DNA of 64,000 nucleotides from assembly GCF_003515775.1 (NCBI RefSeq), contig NZ_QWEI01000014.1:1-64000 (forward strand), in the 5' to 3' direction. Positions 1 to 8,795 of the stretch are shown piece by piece. Made by a program: the position numbers and the translations under genes. Source of the DNA: Ureibacillus yapensis (GTDB lineage Bacteria > Bacillota > Bacilli > Bacillales_A > Planococcaceae). The notes under the pieces were generated by a model, which saw nothing but the letters and a program-made list of their open reading frames with translations, made no database searches and had not been told where the DNA came from. The number at the start of each line of letters is the position of its first letter. Within the stretch, counting starts at the first letter, position 1.

Positions 1-330
1 TTTTGTTCCGAAAGACATTCTAAGCTGTACAACGTATGGTACCCCTGATTTATAGCCCAATCTATCGTTTAATGCAAAAATTGTTGAAATGATCGCTATC
101 GCAAGCAGAGCTGCCAGAAGGGTCTGGAATATGTTTAATGTAGCCATTCCCGCTACAATTACACTGGCTCCCAGCGTCATATTCCCTATATTTACTCCAT
201 CGCCAATCCACATGAAGATATAGTCTTTTGGCTTAACGGTTCTTTCCTGATCTGATTTCGGATGAAGTGAATCATCCATCGTTGTGAGATGTTCAACTCT
301 TGTCATTTCTGTATCGTTTGTTTTAGACAT
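1..330 (-). CDS. NCS1-family nucleobase permease, N-terminal part (cut by left edge)
   Basis: The first 110 codons are visible; the rest lies beyond the left edge. The start is ATG at 330 behind a GGGGAG ribosome site. After a polar leader of about 35 residues the protein reads into hydrophobic helices with the WIGDGVNIGNM and YKSGVPYVVQLR stretches typical of NCS1 transporters (cytosine, purine, allantoin or hydantoin with Na+ or H+). The family call rests on these motifs. The substrate cannot be read from the sequence, but the neighbouring allantoinases, PucR regulator and RidA suggest a purine, pyrimidine or hydantoin compound. It differs from the second NCS1 permease at 6058-7530. Confidence 0.8.
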   Translation of the reverse strand, partial: MSKTNDTEMTRVEHLTTMDDSLHPKSDQERTVKPKDYIFMWIGDGVNIGNMTLGASVIVAGMATLNIFQTLLAALLAIAIISTIFALNDRLGYKSGVPYVVQLRMSFGTK

Positions 331-535
331 ATTTACACTCCCCGTTTTATCGTATGATGTCTTAATGCTACACTGATTCTGGACGATAAATAAAAGTTTA
401 ACCTTTTACTATATATTAATCTCCTATATATCGTGTTTGTAATAGGAATGGAATGGTAATTTTCCGCTACAATAGGAACTTCCACGTTATTAATTAAATA
501 TTTTAAAGCTAATCATTCAAACTTTAATATCTTCT

Positions 536-550
536 CGGAAACGTTTTCAT
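536..550 (-). promoter_or_regulatory. Candidate cre (CcpA) site upstream of the NCS1 permease
   Basis: On the minus strand it reads ATGAAAACGTTTCCG, which matches the cre pattern WTGNAANCGNWNNCW except at the last base. It lies about 205 bp upstream of the permease start. It is a pattern match only. Confidence 0.4.
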
Positions 551-773
551 TCGGAACACATTTTTATTATACATCGCTTTTTCGGGGAGGTCTTTATATC
601 TATTAAACAAAACGCACAAACACTTACTATCAACAATGCATAACAAATGCTACAACACGCACTTCTATGAACAAGCCTTTGTGCACATTGAACAACCCAC
701 AGGATTATAAATAATGGGAATAAAGTAAATTACAGCAAATCTATGCGTTATTCCCCAAAAATAGGGGATTTTT

Positions 774-801
774 AAAAAGGCACCGGTATTTTCCCAGTGC
801 C
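774..801 (-). terminator. Rho-independent terminator after ridA
   Basis: The minus strand shows stem GGCACTGG / CCGGTGCC with a short A-rich loop followed by TTTTT, 13 bp past the ridA stop. It closes the pucR-ridA unit and separates it from the permease. Confidence 0.8.
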
Positions 802-814
802 ATGCCATAATAAT

Positions 815-1201
815 CTACTGTCCTTTTCTCTTGGCAATCATTTCAATCTCTACTTCCGCACCCAGCGGCAATGCTAAAACCGCTACACAAGTTCTAGCCG
901 GGTACGGTTCATTAAAGAACGTTTCATATACTTCATTCATGGCAGTAAAGTTATTCATGTCTGTCAGATATACATTTACCTTTACCACATCATCAAGTGT
1001 AAGATTTGCTGTTTCCAATACTTCAATTAAATTTGTAAAGCATTGCTTCGTTTGTTCCGCTATATTTCCTTGCAGATTCTTTCCTGCCTCGGCATTCATT
1101 GCAGTCTGTCCGGATAGAAAAATAAATCGATCCGCTTCCACTGCATGCGAATAAGGTCCTGATGCAGATACATTGTTTGCACGATACGTCTTCCTGGCCA
1201 T
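815..1201 (-). CDS. ridA: RidA/YjgF-family enamine/imine deaminase
   Basis: A 128-residue Rid-family protein. RidA proteins hydrolyse reactive enamine/imine intermediates such as 2-aminoacrylate to ketoacids plus ammonia; some family members act in pyrimidine or purine breakdown operons. Visible family motifs are GPYSHAVE, FLSGQTAMN and the C-terminal YPARTCVAV, whose Arg anchors the carboxylate. The frame is open for eight more codons upstream, but I place the start at ATG 1201 because AGGAGT ends 7 bp before it. It follows pucR by 38 bp and is probably co-transcribed with it. The local role is likely scavenging reactive imines during nitrogen-compound breakdown (inference). Confidence 0.9.
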   Translation of the reverse strand: MARKTYRANNVSASGPYSHAVEADRFIFLSGQTAMNAEAGKNLQGNIAEQTKQCFTNLIEVLETANLTLDDVVKVNVYLTDMNNFTAMNEVYETFFNEPYPARTCVAVLALPLGAEVEIEMIAKRKGQ

Positions 1202-1239
1202 ACTTGACACTCCTAATCTTTTCAAATAATAAACTTTAA

Positions 1240-2898
1240 CTACTTATGGATTTTTTCACGTTCAAGAAGTTCAATAATCTTTAGTCCAATTTGAACTAAT
1301 AACATTTCTTCAGCATCATCAAAATTCATCCCTGTAATTTCCTTGATTCGTTCAATACGATAAACAGCTGTTTTATAGTGAATAAAAAGTTGCTGAGATG
1401 TTTTTGTTGCATTTTGATTGCACTGCAGAAAAACTTTTAATGTGGTTAATAAATCTGTTTTATTGGCTTGTTGATAATTTAGCAGCGTTTGTAAAGATGG
1501 CGGAATAAAATCCTTTAGCTCCTCGGAGTTAGTGAATTGACCAAGCATCCTGAAGACTCCCAATTCAGAATAGGATGTAATGGATTCTTTGCCATTTAAA
1601 ACCTCACCAAATTCAAGGGCATCTTTAGCCTTTTTATAACTTTCGGAAATCTGATCAATTTGTTCCGATAACGTTCCAATCCCTACTTGAATAAGTATAT
1701 CGTCCTTTTGTTTTTTCACCAATTCCACGATAATTGATACTCTTTCTTCAATTCTAGGCAGCCATTCTCCATCTTCGATATCCGCTTTCCAGAGCACTAC
1801 TTTCAAACCGCTTTTACTGCCAATAATCGCATTTGGCACATACTGATAAATCGCCTCATGAAGCAATGTCTCTTCATTGCCATTGGTTATTCCATGTTTC
1901 ACTTGTTTAGAAGAAATCAGTTCATTATCTTTTCTTATTTTGAATAAAACAACTGCAAATGATCCTTCTATATCCCAACCAATTAAGTTGGCATCTTGGT
2001 AAAGTGTATGCGAAGGTACTTTTCCTTCGATTAATTGTTCCAGTAAATCGTTTTTAAACCGCTTGTCCACCTCTGCTACGGCAAAGTTTTTCACAAATTC
2101 AAGCGAGAGCGAAGTCGCAGCATTTTCAACTGCTATAAAATCAAGTTCTGCCAAAGGTTTATTGATTTCACCAATTAATAGGTAAGTTTTTATATGGTTA
2201 ATTGTTTCAATCGGAACAACGATTTGATGTCCAATCTTTTCTTCTTCACGATACTTAACGATTTGACGGTAATGCGGAAATTTCATCTCTTCTGTCTTGT
2301 CATAGTGATAGTTTTTTTCAGTAATTTCAAAATTCATTAGATAAGGAGATGTGGAAGCTAAACAAAAGAAATTTCGGTCAAATAACGCAACAGGATTTCC
2401 TATTAATTTCTCCAATGTTTCAATGATTTTTTCCGCACTTTCATCAGCCAAAGATAAAGCTGTAAACTGGTCATGAATCTCTTTATAATACTGAAGCTTT
2501 TTAACTTGAGTATTCAAAATTTCTTCCATCACGGGATACAAAATATCAACATAAGGAACTTCCCTGGGAATTTGAATAATTGGCAATTGGCATCTTTCCG
2601 CTTCATCGATTATGGACTGGGGAATTTCTTTTACAAAACGATGGTTTTTTATCACTAAAGCACTGACGCCTATTTCGGCTAATTTCGAAATAAACTGCTT
2701 TTGCTCCATCTCGCTAAAAAAACGGATGGGGTATAAACTTGTTAAAATCAGCTCTCCACCTTTTAACCAGTCTGTAATATCCGGCGCTTCCATAATGGTC
2801 GACCCTTTGACCACTTTATCCAAAAATTGCTCCCCGCTTAATACCTTTGCACTTTTAAGGGAGGATAATTTCAAAACATCTTTGACACGAAATTCCAA
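1240..2898 (-). CDS. pucR: PucR-family transcriptional regulator
   Basis: A 552-residue regulator. The N-terminal PucR domain covers about residues 5-125 (VLKLSSLKSAKVLSGE, then GGELILTS). A CdaR GGDEF-like middle domain covers about 300-430. The C-terminal PucR-type helix-turn-helix covers about 490-545 (LKVFLQCNQNATKTSQQL then HYKTAVYRIERIKEITG). The start is TTG at 2898, with AGGAGG 8 bp upstream; no ATG in this frame fits as well. In B. subtilis PucR controls purine degradation genes in response to allantoin or allantoate. The adjacent allantoinases and PucI-like permease suggest the same job here. The exact orthology to pucR, rather than to another paralogue of this family, is not certain. 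Confidence 0.85.
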   Translation of the reverse strand: MEFRVKDVLKLSSLKSAKVLSGEQFLDKVVKGSTIMEAPDITDWLKGGELILTSLYPIRFFSEMEQKQFISKLAEIGVSALVIKNHRFVKEIPQSIIDEAERCQLPIIQIPREVPYVDILYPVMEEILNTQVKKLQYYKEIHDQFTALSLADESAEKIIETLEKLIGNPVALFDRNFFCLASTSPYLMNFEITEKNYHYDKTEEMKFPHYRQIVKYREEEKIGHQIVVPIETINHIKTYLLIGEINKPLAELDFIAVENAATSLSLEFVKNFAVAEVDKRFKNDLLEQLIEGKVPSHTLYQDANLIGWDIEGSFAVVLFKIRKDNELISSKQVKHGITNGNEETLLHEAIYQYVPNAIIGSKSGLKVVLWKADIEDGEWLPRIEERVSIIVELVKKQKDDILIQVGIGTLSEQIDQISESYKKAKDALEFGEVLNGKESITSYSELGVFRMLGQFTNSEELKDFIPPSLQTLLNYQQANKTDLLTTLKVFLQCNQNATKTSQQLFIHYKTAVYRIERIKEITGMNFDDAEEMLLVQIGLKIIELLEREKIHK

Positions 2899-2937
2899 TC
2901 AGCTTTCCTCCTTTCCAATACAATAAATCTCAACAAT

Positions 2938-3064
2938 GTCTAGCTCCAGCGCCCAGCCCCTCGAGGTCGCTTCAGTCCCTCGGTCGAAAGCTGAAAAGAC
3001 GCTTTCGATTCGGGCCTTCCAGCGCTTGTCGGGGCTAAGCAGGGCGCTTGCGCTTTTCTTCTTA
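2938..3064. repeat. Dispersed GC-rich palindromic repeat, copy 1
   Basis: This is the first of three copies (others at 48357-48514 and 55330-55450, in the opposite orientation). The outer arms AGCGCCC+AGCCCC (2948-2960) can pair with GGGGCT+GGGCGCT (3031-3048). The inner arms TCGAAAGC (2984-2991) and GCTTTCGA (3001-3008) form a second hairpin. It is much more GC-rich than its surroundings. It codes for nothing convincing. Confidence 0.85.
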
Positions 3065-3070
3065 CCTATA

Positions 3071-3105
3071 GAAGAAAAGGGCAGAGAAATGCCTCGGCCC
3101 TTTTT
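3071..3105 (-). terminator. Terminator after the first allantoinase gene
   Basis: The stem GGGC-GAG / CTC-GCCC has one mismatch and is flanked by A- and T-runs, so it could work on both strands. It lies about 35 bp past the stop of the minus-strand allantoinase gene. Confidence 0.65.
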
Positions 3106-3136
3106 CCGTTTTATTTGTTAATCATTGTAGATGCGA

Positions 3137-4468
3137 TTAGGCTTTTGTAATTTGGCCGTTTTCATAAACAACCTCGCCATTTACAATAGTTGTCTTTACT
3201 TTCCCTTGGAACGTCATACCTACATATGGGGAATGTTGATGACGGTAGAATAAATCTTCTTTTTCCAATTTAAAGCTTTCATTTAAATTAACGATTGCGA
3301 AATCCGCATCGTAGCCAACAGAAATATTTCCTTTCGTTGATAAACCAAAGATTTTTGCAGGATTCGTTGCCATTAATTCAACAATCTTTTCCAAAGGTAG
3401 GTTGCGTTTTGCATATCCTTCTGTGAGCATAATATTAAATGTAGATTGCGCTCCAGAAATGCCGCCCCAGCCTTCAAAATAATTGTCCGTAATTGTCTTC
3501 ATTGAAGCCGGCGCCGGTGAATGGTCAGAGGAAATTGTATCAACTTCGCCATTGGCAACTGCCACCCATAAATCCTCCAGCTCATCTTCGTCACGCAAAG
3601 GAGGTGCGCATTTTGCCAAACCGCCTTTTTCTTCGAGATCTTTTACAGTTAATGATAAATAATGTCCACATGTTTCAACAGTCACATCTACGCCTCTGCG
3701 TTTTGCTTCCTCTACTTCTTGCACTACTTTTCTGCTGCTGGCATGAACGATATGCAATTTGCATCCCGTTGCTTCAGCATAAGAAATAATTCTTCGAACA
3801 GCTTCTATTTCCGAAATAATTGGTCTTGATTCCACAAAATCACGTGCCGATGTTTTTCCTTCTTGCAGCTTTTTGGTTGCAAGCTGTTCACAGATTACTG
3901 TACTTTCCGCATGAACAGCAAGAAGTGAACCTAAAGAAGCGATTTCTGTCATTCCTTTAAATAGTGTTGCATCGTCGGCATTATGGAAATCCTCGATGCC
4001 GCTTGGCGACATAAACGCTTTAAATCCGATGACGCCATTCTCATGAAGTTCTTTTAAATTTTCAATATTCTCTGGTACCAGACCACCCCAATAGTACGGG
4101 TGAACAACCGATTTTTCTTCTGAAAGCTTTCTTTTTAACTCCAGGTTCTCTTTATTGATTGTTGGCGGCGTACTGTTCAATGGCATATCAAAATAAGCAG
4201 TTACTCCTCCTGCAGCCAAACTTTTACTGCCTGTTTCAACGCCTTCCCACTCTGTTCTGCCAGGTTCATTGAAATGCACATGGGAATCAATTAAACCAGG
4301 GAATACATGGAGACCTTCAGCATCAATTTCTTTAGCACCTGCTGCACTAATTTTTTGATCAATTGATACTTCAACAATCTTGCCATCCTTAACGGCGATA
4401 TCTCCTTTGGCAATGGATTCCGAAGTAACAATGTGGCCATTTCTAATAATTAAATCGTAATTTGTCAT
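3137..4468 (-). CDS. pucH: Allantoinase, paralogue 1 (PucH-like)
   Basis: A 443-residue cyclic amidohydrolase that opens the hydantoin ring of allantoin to allantoate. The metal-site residues are visible: HVH at 63-65, Lys150 in GFKAFM (the expected carboxylated lysine), His186 in VHAES, His242 in LHIVHAS and Asp315 in SDHSPAP. Length matches the family (about 445-455). The start ATG at 4468 has GGGAG 9 bp upstream. It is closest in look to Bacillus PucH (MPLNSTPPTINKE, GFKAFMS). A second allantoinase lies just upstream at 4700-6058, with a structured repeat in the gap. One of the two may prefer another cyclic ureide such as a hydantoin or dihydropyrimidine (inference). Confidence 0.88.
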   Translation of the reverse strand: MTNYDLIIRNGHIVTSESIAKGDIAVKDGKIVEVSIDQKISAAGAKEIDAEGLHVFPGLIDSHVHFNEPGRTEWEGVETGSKSLAAGGVTAYFDMPLNSTPPTINKENLELKRKLSEEKSVVHPYYWGGLVPENIENLKELHENGVIGFKAFMSPSGIEDFHNADDATLFKGMTEIASLGSLLAVHAESTVICEQLATKKLQEGKTSARDFVESRPIISEIEAVRRIISYAEATGCKLHIVHASSRKVVQEVEEAKRRGVDVTVETCGHYLSLTVKDLEEKGGLAKCAPPLRDEDELEDLWVAVANGEVDTISSDHSPAPASMKTITDNYFEGWGGISGAQSTFNIMLTEGYAKRNLPLEKIVELMATNPAKIFGLSTKGNISVGYDADFAIVNLNESFKLEKEDLFYRHQHSPYVGMTFQGKVKTTIVNGEVVYENGQITKA

Positions 4469-4489
4469 GGTTAAGCTCTCCCTTTAATC

Positions 4490-4694
4490 AAATACGCCTT
4501 GGCGTATTAGTGTTCAGATTTTATTGAACAAAGGCCTGCACGATGCAGGTCATTTAGCCGTAGTCGCAGGACGCGACGATCTTAGGCTACTTCCTCTATT
4601 AACTGCCTTTAAAAATCTAAAACATCCACCGGAGGCCTAGCTTCATTCAGTAAGGTTTGCCCCACGGAAGAAGTTAAGCCAAGCGGATGGATGT
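4490..4694. repeat. Structured intergenic repeat between the two allantoinase genes
   Basis: This 205-bp element is a chain of hairpins. It contains AATACGCCTTGGCGTATT (4491-4508), CCTGCA-CGA-TGCAGG (4535-4549), TAGCC/GGCTA enclosing GTCGC/GCGAC (4555-4589), and a long distal stem. In the distal stem ACATCCA pairs with TGGATGT, and GGCCTAGCTTC pairs with GAAGTTAAGCC. A related degenerate sequence is at 61388-61455. No reading frame is convincing. It could be a dispersed REP-like element or a structured RNA. Confidence 0.75.
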
Positions 4695-4699
4695 ATTCA

Positions 4700-6058
4700 T
4701 TATCTTACTGCAGGCAATAGTTTTCCGATTGGTTCCCCAACAATTCCTTGTTCTTGATCGAAAACTACATTCCCGCGCACAATCGTTTTTGTGATGCGGC
4801 AATCAATTTTTCTGCCCTCATACGCACTAAATTTATTTTTGTAGTATAAATCTTCTCTTTTCACAACATAGGATTGATTTGGATCCAGTAAAATAATGTC
4901 CGCATCTTTAGTTACTGCAATTTCCCCTTTGTATGGCAAGTTGAAACGTTTTGAAGGGTTATATGCAATTAAGTCGACAAACTTCTCTACTGCTAAGCCG
5001 CGTTGTTTTACAGATAAGTCGAACATTAAATCGACGTTGTTTTGAACTCCGCTAATTCCGCCCCACGCTTCAAACATGTTACCTTGCTTCATGTCTTCAG
5101 TACATGGTGAATGGTCGGAAGTTAACCAGTCAATATTGCCATTTAATAATTCTTGCCATAATCTCTCTTGGTCTTTTGCTCTTCGAATTGGCGGCTGGCA
5201 TTTTGCTCTTGGGCCAATTTCCCCTACTTGCTCGGCTGTCAGCGCAAAATAATGCGGGCAAGATTCAACCGTTACGTCTACTCCTTCAGAACGCGCTTTT
5301 AAAATTACTTGAATGGCTTCTGACGAACTAATGTGAACCAAGTGCAATTTACAGCCTGTTTCTTTCGCAAACAAAATGGCACTTTGAACTGCATCCACTT
5401 CAGTGAAAATTGGACGTGAATCAACATATTCCGCTGCAGATGTACGGCCTTCACGAATCATTTCTTCAGTTAGCTTTTTGGTAACATTCGGGTTTTCCGC
5501 ATGGATACATAAAATTCCGCCTAATTCTGCAATTTTCTGCATCCCTTTGTAGAGCGAATAATCATCGACATGAGTGAAATCTCCTGGAATATCACTCGTA
5601 ATATCGGAAAGGAAGCATTTAAATGCCAGAACTCCTGCATCGTACATTTCTTCTAATTTATCAATATTTTCAGGTACAAGCCCACCGTAGAAACCGTAAT
5701 CAACATAGTTCTGATTAACCGCAGCTTCAAGTTTCAGATCAAGGTTCTCTTTATTAATCGTTGCCGGCAATGCATTCAGCGGCATTTCAACATAACTTGT
5801 CACACCGCCTGCTGCCATTGCTTTTGAGCCTGTTTCAAACCCTTCCCATTCCGTTCGGCCAGGTTCGCTAATGTGAACATGAGTGTCAACCATTCCAGGC
5901 ATTACATATTGGCCGCTTGCATCGATTACTTCTTTTGCTTCATCTGTTATATTTACAGCAATGCAAGCAATCTTTTCATCTTTCACGCCGATATCCACTT
6001 TACGGACACCATCGCGAAATACAACATTTCCATTTTTGATAATTAAATCATAAGTCAT
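4700..6058 (-). CDS. allB: Allantoinase, paralogue 2 (AllB-like)
   Basis: A 452-residue allantoinase family protein. The metal-site residues are complete: HVH 60-62, Lys147 (LAFKCFLSD), His186 (CIHAEN), His242 (LHLVHISSS) and Asp315 (SDHSPC). Stretches such as VESCPHYF, SDHSPCTEDMKQGN and the ITKTIVRGNVVFD tail resemble E. coli AllB more than PucH. The start ATG at 6058 overlaps the stop of the permease gene as TAATG, with GGGAGG upstream, so translation is probably coupled to the permease. It converts allantoin to allantoate in the cytoplasm after uptake. Specificity relative to the 3137-4468 paralogue cannot be decided from sequence alone. Confidence 0.9.
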   Translation of the reverse strand: MTYDLIIKNGNVVFRDGVRKVDIGVKDEKIACIAVNITDEAKEVIDASGQYVMPGMVDTHVHISEPGRTEWEGFETGSKAMAAGGVTSYVEMPLNALPATINKENLDLKLEAAVNQNYVDYGFYGGLVPENIDKLEEMYDAGVLAFKCFLSDITSDIPGDFTHVDDYSLYKGMQKIAELGGILCIHAENPNVTKKLTEEMIREGRTSAAEYVDSRPIFTEVDAVQSAILFAKETGCKLHLVHISSSEAIQVILKARSEGVDVTVESCPHYFALTAEQVGEIGPRAKCQPPIRRAKDQERLWQELLNGNIDWLTSDHSPCTEDMKQGNMFEAWGGISGVQNNVDLMFDLSVKQRGLAVEKFVDLIAYNPSKRFNLPYKGEIAVTKDADIILLDPNQSYVVKREDLYYKNKFSAYEGRKIDCRITKTIVRGNVVFDQEQGIVGEPIGKLLPAVR

Positions 6059-7530
6059 TATAATTCCTCCCTAGATGCAGTTATATTAGGATTTTTATCC
6101 TCTACTGGAATAGAAGCCGGTTTCTTTGCGATCAATGAATATAGCGCAAAAGCGATAATTGTCCCTGTAAAGAACGACATATCATAAAGCGGTTTGAAGA
6201 CAGGAACAAATTGGCCAATTAAACTAATCACTCCAGCTACGATAAGAGTTATAATCGCTGGCATATTGAATCCGTTTTGATAATGATAAGTGCCGCTCGA
6301 ACCGTACAAGCCATCCAAATCAATGCGCTTTTTAGCAACAACAAAATAGTGGGAAAGCATAATACCAAGTATCGGGCTCAGTAAACCACCGATAATCCCC
6401 AAAAAGAGGAAAATACTTGTTGAACTTTCCATGAGCTTCCATGGCATTATTATTATTCCTACCACCGCTGCAATAAATGCACCCGATTTAAATGTTAACT
6501 TTTTCGGGAACAGCGATGCTAATTGATAACCTGCCGGAACAATATTCCCGGTAATGTTCACTGACAATGTTGTTAAACAAATTGTCAATACCGATACTGC
6601 AATTGCAAATGTGCTATCAAACTTCTCCACTACATCCAGCACATTCCAAATCGGAGTGCCAAATGCAATTTCTGAACCAACAATAATTGCTATACTTGCA
6701 AAGGCAAATAACAAGTATGAAAGAACCATTCCTGAAGCTTGCCCAATAGATTGAACTTTTTGCGAAACTGCTTCCCTTGTAAAATCCGACAAACTAACAG
6801 CAGGAGCCGCGAATGTGGCTAGAAGAGCACTTATACAGCCAAGGAAAACGAGCAGTTCATTTCCTTCAATTCCTTTCGGTACATAATCCAATATTGGACC
6901 AATGCCCCCTGCTAAGTTTATAGCCCAAATTGCCATTCCTCCAAACACGAGATAAATGATTGGAGACAGTATTTTTGTAAACTTCCCTATAATTCCCATT
7001 CCACCATAAACAAACAGAACATTTACGGCCCAGAATAATAGAAATGAAATTAATCCCGGTAAATTTAATCCGAAGAAGTTCCAATCGCCGCCTAATGTTA
7101 AGTAAGTTGGCCACAGCTTCCCGATCAAAATCGTTACAGCAAGACTGCCTGTATACGTTTGGAAACCAAACCACATAATCGCTGCAATGACCCCTCGGAT
7201 TACACCCGGAACAATCGATCCTCTTGTCCCAAATGATGTTTTGAGCAGCATGGTAGAGGGAATACCATATTTAGCTCCCGAATGCCCTGCTAAAGAAAAT
7301 AACACTCCCAAAATAATGGCTGCAAGCATAATTGCCCAAAATACTTGGCCGACTGATAATCCAAGCGCGAAAAACCCTCCGACTGTTATATAGGCTGGTA
7401 CGTTATGAACGGATCCCATCCAAAGGGCAAAATAGTTGCCAAATCCCCACTTTCGGTCTTCTTCTTTAATTGGCAATAAATCTTTGCTTATAGTTTGTTC
7501 TTGCTCTGGCCGAGCCTTTATCTGTTCCAC
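6058..7530 (-). CDS. pucI: NCS1 family allantoin permease (PucI-like)
   Basis: A 490-residue NCS1 symporter with about 12 transmembrane helices, the same length as B. subtilis PucI. The N-terminal family signature WGFGNYFALWMGSVHNVPAY begins near residue 28, and GIPSTMLLKTSFGTRGS follows the third helix. It imports allantoin with a cation across the cytoplasmic membrane. The start is GTG at 7530 with GGGAGG 8 bp upstream. Its stop overlaps the AllB start, which ties transport directly to hydrolysis. It follows the hydroxyacid dehydrogenase gene by about 100 bp. Confidence 0.88.
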   Translation of the reverse strand: MEQIKARPEQEQTISKDLLPIKEEDRKWGFGNYFALWMGSVHNVPAYITVGGFFALGLSVGQVFWAIMLAAIILGVLFSLAGHSGAKYGIPSTMLLKTSFGTRGSIVPGVIRGVIAAIMWFGFQTYTGSLAVTILIGKLWPTYLTLGGDWNFFGLNLPGLISFLLFWAVNVLFVYGGMGIIGKFTKILSPIIYLVFGGMAIWAINLAGGIGPILDYVPKGIEGNELLVFLGCISALLATFAAPAVSLSDFTREAVSQKVQSIGQASGMVLSYLLFAFASIAIIVGSEIAFGTPIWNVLDVVEKFDSTFAIAVSVLTICLTTLSVNITGNIVPAGYQLASLFPKKLTFKSGAFIAAVVGIIIMPWKLMESSTSIFLFLGIIGGLLSPILGIMLSHYFVVAKKRIDLDGLYGSSGTYHYQNGFNMPAIITLIVAGVISLIGQFVPVFKPLYDMSFFTGTIIAFALYSLIAKKPASIPVEDKNPNITASREEL

Positions 7531-7627
7531 TCGACTCGCCTCCCTCTAGATGAATTTTCTTAGATGTCTTTGTGGTAACCCCTCTCACTCTAACGTTCTT
7601 ATTAAATTCTTACTTGCAAATTTAATG

Positions 7628-8602
7628 TTAAGTATTTTTGCTTACACCGTTTACTACGTAGAGAGGATTGTCATTATTTAATACTTTTATGATGTTTTCA
7701 ACAGCCATGACTGCCATCGCATCACGCGCTTCAAATGTTGCGTTGCCAATATGAGGCGTTAAAACAACATTTTTAAGTTTCTTTAAACCTTCTCCAATGG
7801 TTGGTTCAAACTCGAACACATCCAGAGCCGCACCTTCAATTACTTTATCCTCCAAAGCTTTCACAATAGCAGCTTCTTCCACGATTGGGCCACGTGCACA
7901 ATTGATTAAATAGGCTGTTCTTTTCATCATTTCAAATTGTTCGGTACTAAACATGTGTTTCATGCTCGGGTCATAAGAACAATTTAGTGTAATAAAATCA
8001 GCTTGTTTCAATAGATCATGGAACGGTACATAGGTTGCATTTAAGGATTGCTCTATTTCCTCACTTTTTCGGCGTGGGTTGTAATAGATTACTTTCATAT
8101 CGAATGCTGCAGCTCTTTTTGCAACCGCTTGTCCTATTTGTCCAAATCCGACAATTCCAATCGTTTTCCCCGTTACTTCACGCCCGCGGAAATAAAGCGG
8201 TGCCCAGCCATTAAAGCCGACTGTTCGGCATACTTCATCGCCCTCAACTATTCTTCTGGCTGCTGCTAATAAAAGACCGATTGTTAAATCCGCTGTTGCC
8301 GCAGTAGAGGCAATAGGAGTATTGGTAGCAGGGATTCCTTTCGAAGCTGCATATTCAAAATCCACATTATTGAAGCCCGCCCCATAATTCGCAATTATCT
8401 TCAGGTTCGGTGCTGAATCAATAATTTCTTTTGTGACGGGAGTTGATAATAAACTCAATAGGGCATCTTTATCTTGAATGCGTTCCTTTAATTCTTCTTC
8501 AGAAATTAATTTTTCGCCTGGAAATACTTCAACTTCATGCTGATCAGTTAACAAGTCGAGTCCCTTTGCCGGAATTTCCCCTGCTACTAAAATTTTTGCC
8601 AT
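7628..8602 (-). CDS. D-2-hydroxyacid dehydrogenase (glyoxylate/hydroxypyruvate reductase type)
   Basis: A 324-residue NAD(P)-dependent dehydrogenase. The nucleotide-binding motif GIVGFGQIGQAVAKR follows the catalytic-domain half. The catalytic Arg (NCARGP), Glu (FEFEP) and His (LTPHIGNAT) are all present. The start is ATG at 8602 with AGAGG 8 bp upstream; a GTG three codons earlier would overlap that ribosome site. It is first in the minus-strand allantoin block. Glyoxylate is released by ureidoglycolate or ureidoglycine steps, so reduction of glyoxylate to glycolate is a reasonable job (inference). The fold alone does not exclude another 2-oxoacid. Confidence 0.85.
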   Translation of the reverse strand: MAKILVAGEIPAKGLDLLTDQHEVEVFPGEKLISEEELKERIQDKDALLSLLSTPVTKEIIDSAPNLKIIANYGAGFNNVDFEYAASKGIPATNTPIASTAATADLTIGLLLAAARRIVEGDEVCRTVGFNGWAPLYFRGREVTGKTIGIVGFGQIGQAVAKRAAAFDMKVIYYNPRRKSEEIEQSLNATYVPFHDLLKQADFITLNCSYDPSMKHMFSTEQFEMMKRTAYLINCARGPIVEEAAIVKALEDKVIEGAALDVFEFEPTIGEGLKKLKNVVLTPHIGNATFEARDAMAVMAVENIIKVLNNDNPLYVVNGVSKNT

Positions 8603-8687
8603 GTAAAACACCTCTTAATCGTTTTGTAATCGAGGATCATAACAATAAATCCTTTCCAAAATCCACTCTATTTAATCGAGAATACCG

Positions 8688-8701
8688 AGCAAGCGCTTTC
8701 A
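8688..8701 (-). promoter_or_regulatory. Candidate cre site upstream of the allantoin block
   Basis: The minus strand reads TGAAAGCGCTTGCT, which fits the cre pattern TGNAANCGNWNNCN at every fixed position. It lies about 86 bp upstream of the first gene of the block. Carbon catabolite control by CcpA is the inference. Confidence 0.6.
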
Positions 8702-8795
8702 ACAGCTATATAGTTCAAAAAATTGTACCTTTTCATTATATAAATAGAAAACAACAGATTCATTAGACACAATAGATAAAGTTAGCAGTAGTATT

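Larger units (their letters stand above)
331..814. other. Intergenic region, 484 bp, between ridA and the NCS1 permease
   Basis: No convincing gene is seen on either strand. The region holds the ridA terminator (774-801) and a cre-like site (536-550). The rest is AT-rich and probably carries the leader and promoter of the permease, but I could not fix a -35/-10 pair. Confidence 0.6.

Noticed and set aside
752-775. CCCC...GGGG mini-hairpin followed by ATTTTT
   Set aside because: A four-base-pair stem is too weak to call next to the clear ridA terminator.
2936-3121. 61-codon frame over the GC-rich repeat
   Set aside because: The frame exists only because the palindromic repeat is GC-rich; the other copies do not keep it open with the same sequence.
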